Of a stretch of DNA of 8,981 nucleotides, positions 5,849 to 8,981 are shown one piece after another. The notes beneath the pieces were generated by a model. The model had not been told where the DNA came from. It made no database searches and worked only from the letters and a program-made list of their open reading frames with translations. Each line of letters starts with the position of its first letter. Within the stretch, counting starts at the first letter, position 1. Origin of the DNA: Actinomycetota bacterium (GTDB lineage: Bacteria; Actinomycetota; Thermoleophilia; UBA2241); NCBI GenBank assembly GCA_003157715.1, contig PMKK01000056.1:1-8981 (forward strand), read 5' to 3'. Both the position numbers and the translations under genes were made by a program.

Positions 5849-7144
5849 ATGGCGGAGAGACTCTACGAAGACGTGCGTATCGAAGGGCACCTGATCGACT
5901 CGCTCATGGTGCCGCAGATCATGGACGACGTAATGGACCTCGAGGGCGAGTTCGAGATCCTGTCGTTCGACGTGGGGCGCACCAAGACCGCCATCTCGAC
6001 GGCTGTGTTTCGCATCTACGGGCGCGACCGGGCGCACCTCGAGGAGCTCCTCACCGCGGCGCAGGAACACGGAGCGGTCGCGGTGGCGCCCGAAGACGCC
6101 GTGCTGGCGCCCGCGCCCGCCGACGGCGTGTTCCCCGACGATTTCTACTCGACGACCAACCTCGAGACGTTCGTGCGCCTCGCCGGCGAGTGGACCCGCG
6201 TCGCCCAGCCCGAGATGGACTGCGGCGTGCGGGTGACGAGTCGACCTGAGGCCGAGGCCGAGACCGGGGGCGAGACCGGGGGCGAGGCCGCGGCTGGTCC
6301 GGCCGCCGCCGTGCGCGCCGAGACCGTGCCGCTCAGCGATGTGCGCCGCGGCGAGCGCTTCGTGGTCGGCCATCACGGCATCCGCGTGGTCCCGCTGCAG
6401 CGTCCCCGAGAAAGGCAGCCGTTCGAGTTCATGGCCTCGGCGGTCAGCAGCGAGAAACCCAAGGCGCAGATCGTCCACGAGGTGGCGCGCCTGCTGCGGC
6501 GCGTGCGCGACGAGGGCCGCCTGACCATCGCCGTGGTCGGTCCGGCCGTGGTCCACACCGGCTCGGCGGCGCAACTGGCGCGCCTCATCCGCGCCGGCTA
6601 CGTCGGCGCTCTGTTCGGCGGCAACGCGGTCGCCACCCACGACATCGAATCGAACATCTACGGCACCTCGCTCGGCATCGACATGCACAGCGGCCTGCCG
6701 GTGCCCGGCGGCCACGAGCATCACTTGCGCGCGATCAACACCATCCGGCGCTGCGGGAGCATCGCGGCGGCGATCGACCAGGGCCTCCTGACCGGCGGCC
6801 TCATGCACACCCTGGTGACGACCGGCACGCCCTTCGTGCTGGCCGGTTCGATCCGCGACGACGGGCCGCTGCCCGAGGTGATCACCGACGTGCTCGAAGC
6901 TCAGCGAGTCATGCGCTCCTACGCGCAGCGGGCCGGCGCCTGCCTGATGCTGTCGACCATGCTGCACTCGATCGCCACCGGCAACCTCTTGCCGGCCGCC
7001 GTGCACACCGTGTGCGTCGACATCAATCCGGCGGTGGTCACCAAGCTCGCCGACCGGGGCAGCTTTCAGACGATCGGCGTGGTCACCGACGTCGGCCTGT
7101 TCGTCGAGCAGCTCGCCGACGAGCTCGAGGACGGCTCTGCCTGA
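5849..7144 (+). CDS. TIGR00300 / AgrE-ArgZ-type ornithine cyclodeaminase family protein
   Basis: A 431-residue protein of the family with the LOR/SDH conserved N-terminal region. Characterised relatives are the archaeal ornithine cyclodeaminase of Methanococcus and the C-terminal part of cyanobacterial AgrE/ArgZ, which convert ornithine to proline and ammonia with a bound nicotinamide cofactor. The N-terminal LOR/SDH domain covers about residues 1-130 (EGHLIDSLMVPQIMD). The larger second domain begins near V199 with VSSEKPK and carries GPAVVHTG (231-238), GNAVATHDIE (N259, H264, D265), GGHEHH (H289-H292), AGSIRDDGPLPEVITD (from 332) and TMLHSIATGN (M371-H373). A low-complexity Glu/Gly/Ala stretch (134-154) joins the domains. 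No arginine dihydrolase domain is present, unlike AgrE/ArgZ. I chose ATG 5849 because GGAG lies 5 nt upstream; in-frame ATGs at 5807 and 5828 are weaker. Family membership is firm; ornithine as substrate is inferred from relatives. Confidence 0.9.
   Translation: MAERLYEDVRIEGHLIDSLMVPQIMDDVMDLEGEFEILSFDVGRTKTAISTAVFRIYGRDRAHLEELLTAAQEHGAVAVAPEDAVLAPAPADGVFPDDFYSTTNLETFVRLAGEWTRVAQPEMDCGVRVTSRPEAEAETGGETGGEAAAGPAAAVRAETVPLSDVRRGERFVVGHHGIRVVPLQRPRERQPFEFMASAVSSEKPKAQIVHEVARLLRRVRDEGRLTIAVVGPAVVHTGSAAQLARLIRAGYVGALFGGNAVATHDIESNIYGTSLGIDMHSGLPVPGGHEHHLRAINTIRRCGSIAAAIDQGLLTGGLMHTLVTTGTPFVLAGSIRDDGPLPEVITDVLEAQRVMRSYAQRAGACLMLSTMLHSIATGNLLPAAVHTVCVDINPAVVTKLADRGSFQTIGVVTDVGLFVEQLADELEDGSA
6259..6282 (+). 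repeat. Two perfect 12-bp tandem units in the interdomain linker
   Basis: CGAGACCGGGGG is repeated exactly at 6259-6270 and 6271-6282, with degenerate partial units on both sides. It encodes the ETGG ETGG part of the low-complexity linker in the cyclodeaminase-type protein. The unit is a multiple of three, so copy-number change would lengthen or shorten the linker without a frameshift. Confidence 0.85.
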
Positions 7145-7173
7145 GCGAGCCTTCGCGACGCTCGAGCGAGCCT
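7143..7173. repeat. 10-bp direct repeat spanning a convergent gene junction
   Basis: GAGCGAGCCT occurs at 7143-7152 and again at 7164-7173, overlapping the stop codons of both converging genes, which are only 27 bp apart. No stable hairpin with a T-run is visible, so I find no intrinsic terminator here. Confidence 0.5.
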
Positions 7174-8806
7174 AACCGAGGTACTTCGCGCGCAGGGCGA
7201 CCTTGTTGATCTTGCCGAGGCCCGTGCGCTCCACGGCCGCGACGAAGCGCACCACCGTGAGGATCGCTTCGCGTGGCAGCACGCCGGCGGCGATGAAGCT
7301 CTTCACCTGAGCGTGCAGGTCTTTTGCCGAGACCTCCTGGCCCGGTCTCACCACGACCAGTCCGAGGGGCACCTCGCCCCACTTGTCGTCGGGCTGGGCG
7401 ATGACCGCCGCGTCGGCGACCGCCGGGTGTGACGAGAGGATATCCTCGAGCTCGAGCGACGAGAGCCACTCGCCGCCGACTTTGATGATGTCCTTCGCCC
7501 GGTCGGTGATGCGCACCGAGTCGTGCTCGTCCCAGGCGGCGATGTCCTGCGTGTGCAGCCAGCCGTCTTCCCACAGCTTCTCGGAGTTGGCGTGGTCCTT
7601 ATGGTAGCCCTGCGTGAGCCACGGGGCGCGCACGAGGATCTCGCCGGTCGCCTTGTCGTCTCGCGGCGCCTCGTCGCCCTGCTCACCGACGACTTTCAGG
7701 TCGACCAGCGCGATGGGTGTGCCGGCCCGCGTCCGCAAGGGGACCTGTTCCTCGGGCGGAAGTTCGCATTGGGCCTGTGTCAGGTCGGCTATCGTGAGCA
7801 CGGGACACGTCTCCGACAGGCCGTAGCCCACCACGACGTCGACGCCGCGCCTGAGCGCCGCCAGCGCGGTCGACTTGGGCAGCGTCGCGCCGCCGATGAT
7901 CACCTTCCAGTGCGACAGGTCGACCGCGGCGGTGGCGGGGTTGGTGACCAGCATGGTCAGGATCGAAGGGACGCAGTGCGAAAAGGTGACCTTCTCGGTC
8001 ACGAACAGCTTGAGCAGCACGTCGGGCACGTACTTGCCGGGATAGACCTGCTTGAGCCCCAGCATCGTCGCGATGTAGGGGATGCCCCAGGCGTGCACGT
8101 GGAACATGGGCGTCAGGGGCATGTAGACGTCCTCGCGCGAGAGGTGACAGGCGCGGGCCGAGCAGATGGTGGCGGCAGAGCCCAGGGTGTGCAGGACGAT
8201 CTGGCGGTGGCTGAAGCTGACGCCCTTCGGCAGGCCGGTCGTGCCGGTCGAGTAGAAGGTCGTCGCCCTCGTGTTCTCGTCGAGGTCGGGAAATTCCGCC
8301 ATGGGCTCCGCGGCGGCCAGCAGCGACTCATACTCACCGGCGAACGACAGGGGCGTCTCGGGGGCGCCGTCATCCGTCAGAAGGATGAACTGCTTGACCG
8401 TGTCGATGCGGCCCTTGACGTTCTCTATGAGGGGCAGGAACTCGGCGTTGATCAGCAGGACGTCGTCCTCGGCGTGATCGATCGTGTAGACGAGCTGCTC
8501 GGGCGAGAGACGCACGTTGACGGTGTGCAGCACGGCACCGATCATCGGCACGGCGTAGAAGCACTCGAGGTAGCGGTGGCTGTCCCAGTCGAGCACGCCG
8601 ACCGTATCGCCCGCCTTCACGCCGAGCTCGACGAGCGCGGCGGCGAGCCGTCCCACTCGCTCGCGGAACGTGCGGTAGGTCATGCGGACCTGACCCCGGT
8701 AGGTGATCTCCTGCCGCGGATTGCTCGCCGCCGGTGCGGCGAACAGGTGCTTGATGGTCAGCGAAGAGTCGAAAGCGGACTCGGTGCGCCAGATCAGATG
8801 GTCCAT
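7172..8806 (-). CDS. Fatty acid-CoA ligase (AMP-forming, AlkK-like ANL superfamily)
   Basis: A 544-residue acyl-adenylate-forming enzyme that activates a carboxylic acid, probably a medium- or long-chain fatty acid, to its CoA thioester using ATP. The adenylation motifs are in order: phosphate loop YSTGTTGLPKG (185-195), the PMFHVHAWG segment (233-241) characteristic of AlkK-type ligases, YGLSET (328-333), the ribose-binding D421 and hinge-region R436 in TDRAKD, the KVGGEW loop (442-447) and the C-terminal catalytic lysine K532 in RTGLGKINK. The length is normal and it appears intact. No signal peptide or membrane anchor is seen. The start at 8806 is supported by GGGAGG four nt upstream. It is convergent with the cyclodeaminase-type gene and divergent from the gene starting at 8964. 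It would feed beta-oxidation or lipid synthesis. Aryl or short-chain acids remain possible substrates. Confidence 0.94.
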   Translation of the reverse strand: MDHLIWRTESAFDSSLTIKHLFAAPAASNPRQEITYRGQVRMTYRTFRERVGRLAAALVELGVKAGDTVGVLDWDSHRYLECFYAVPMIGAVLHTVNVRLSPEQLVYTIDHAEDDVLLINAEFLPLIENVKGRIDTVKQFILLTDDGAPETPLSFAGEYESLLAAAEPMAEFPDLDENTRATTFYSTGTTGLPKGVSFSHRQIVLHTLGSAATICSARACHLSREDVYMPLTPMFHVHAWGIPYIATMLGLKQVYPGKYVPDVLLKLFVTEKVTFSHCVPSILTMLVTNPATAAVDLSHWKVIIGGATLPKSTALAALRRGVDVVVGYGLSETCPVLTIADLTQAQCELPPEEQVPLRTRAGTPIALVDLKVVGEQGDEAPRDDKATGEILVRAPWLTQGYHKDHANSEKLWEDGWLHTQDIAAWDEHDSVRITDRAKDIIKVGGEWLSSLELEDILSSHPAVADAAVIAQPDDKWGEVPLGLVVVRPGQEVSAKDLHAQVKSFIAAGVLPREAILTVVRFVAAVERTGLGKINKVALRAKYLG

Positions 8807-8900
8807 GGTTCCTCCCGAGAGCTGGACGCACCTTATGCGATTCGCCTGGTCGCGGCCAGCGCGCCGTCGGGGTGTGTGCCGGTCGCCGTGAGAGCGCCGC

Positions 8901-8906
8901 TATAAT
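8901..8906 (+). promoter_or_regulatory. Perfect TATAAT -10 element upstream of the right-edge gene
   Basis: A consensus TATAAT in GC-rich surroundings, flanked by the short dyad GCCG (8896-8899) and CGGC (8907-8910). The predicted start is near 8913, giving a leader of about 50 nt to the ATG at 8964. No -35 consensus is seen 16-18 nt upstream. The rest of the 157-bp gap between the divergent genes shows no other feature I can support. Confidence 0.5.
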
Positions 8907-8963
8907 CGGCGAAAGACCCGATTTGAACATCCATCCGGACACCATCGACGGGGGTAGCGACCC

Positions 8964-8981
8964 ATGAAGGCACGAGAGATC
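8964..8981 (+). CDS. Start of a gene truncated by the window edge (MKAREI...)
   Basis: ATG at 8964 opens a frame that stays open through the last base, giving MKAREI. A G-run (8950-8954) lies about 9 nt upstream as a possible ribosome-binding site, and a TATAAT promoter candidate lies 57 nt upstream. The first residues resemble the usual beginning of CBS-domain proteins (MKxRDIM), but six residues cannot establish a family. The gene continues outside the window. Confidence 0.45.

Noticed and set aside
4842..5849. Plus-strand open frame of 335 codons opposite the acetyltransferase gene
   Set aside because: The minus strand encodes a protein with intact GNAT motifs and a ribosome-binding site. 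The plus-strand translation has no family signature and is a codon-bias shadow.
5819..7006. Minus-strand open frame of 395 codons opposite the cyclodeaminase-type gene
   Set aside because: It mirrors a gene with strong conserved motifs and yields low-complexity His/Arg/Gly-rich sequence.
7523..8905. Plus-strand open frame of 460 codons opposite the CoA ligase gene
   Set aside because: It lies fully antisense to a gene with all adenylation motifs, and its own translation shows no domain.
1..8981. CRISPR array, tRNA, rRNA, insertion sequence, toxin-antitoxin or defence genes
   Set aside because: I found no regularly spaced repeats, cloverleaf signatures, transposase motifs or defence-type domains. 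The only repeats are the short ones listed as features.

Overview
This is a GC-rich bacterial window. Start codons include GTG, promoters show -10-like hexamers without clear -35 boxes, and long antisense open frames occur opposite every large gene. This fits a high-GC lineage such as Actinobacteriota, but nothing here fixes the phylum: there is no rRNA, tRNA or marker gene. I see no insertion sequence, phage gene, CRISPR array or other sign of recent transfer, and all genes look intact and chromosomal.

Layout. Positions 1-154 are a leader with a weak -10 candidate and a perfect 20-bp inverted repeat. Positions 155-4743 hold four co-directional plus-strand genes that look like one transcription unit: two tandem paralogous M20-family metallohydrolases (155-1468 and 1485-2861), a classical short-chain dehydrogenase (2943-3728) and a ten-helix EamA/DMT transporter (from 3775 to 4743). 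A minus-strand gene for a two-domain GNAT acetyltransferase (4818-5786) converges on this unit. It is divergent from a plus-strand gene (5849-7144) of the TIGR00300 / AgrE-ArgZ ornithine cyclodeaminase family. A minus-strand fatty acid-CoA ligase (7172-8806) converges on that gene. At the right edge a TATAAT -10 element precedes the first six codons (MKAREI) of another plus-strand gene cut by the window.

How the genes may work together. The M20 pair, the dehydrogenase and the EamA permease could hydrolyse an N-acyl compound, oxidise or reduce a related intermediate, and move substrate or product across the membrane. The nearby ornithine-cyclodeaminase-type gene allows the speculative link N-acyl-ornithine to ornithine to proline, but the substrate of the M20 enzymes cannot be read from sequence. 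The CoA ligase and GNAT genes have no clear functional tie to the rest.

The most unusual structure is at the junction of the M20 paralogs. A 20-bp near-perfect tandem duplication of the translation start region creates a seven-codon open frame whose two ends overlap the stop of gene 1 and the start of gene 2 through ATGA overlaps. No clearly undescribed multi-gene system is evident, and most of the window is ordinary metabolic sequence.
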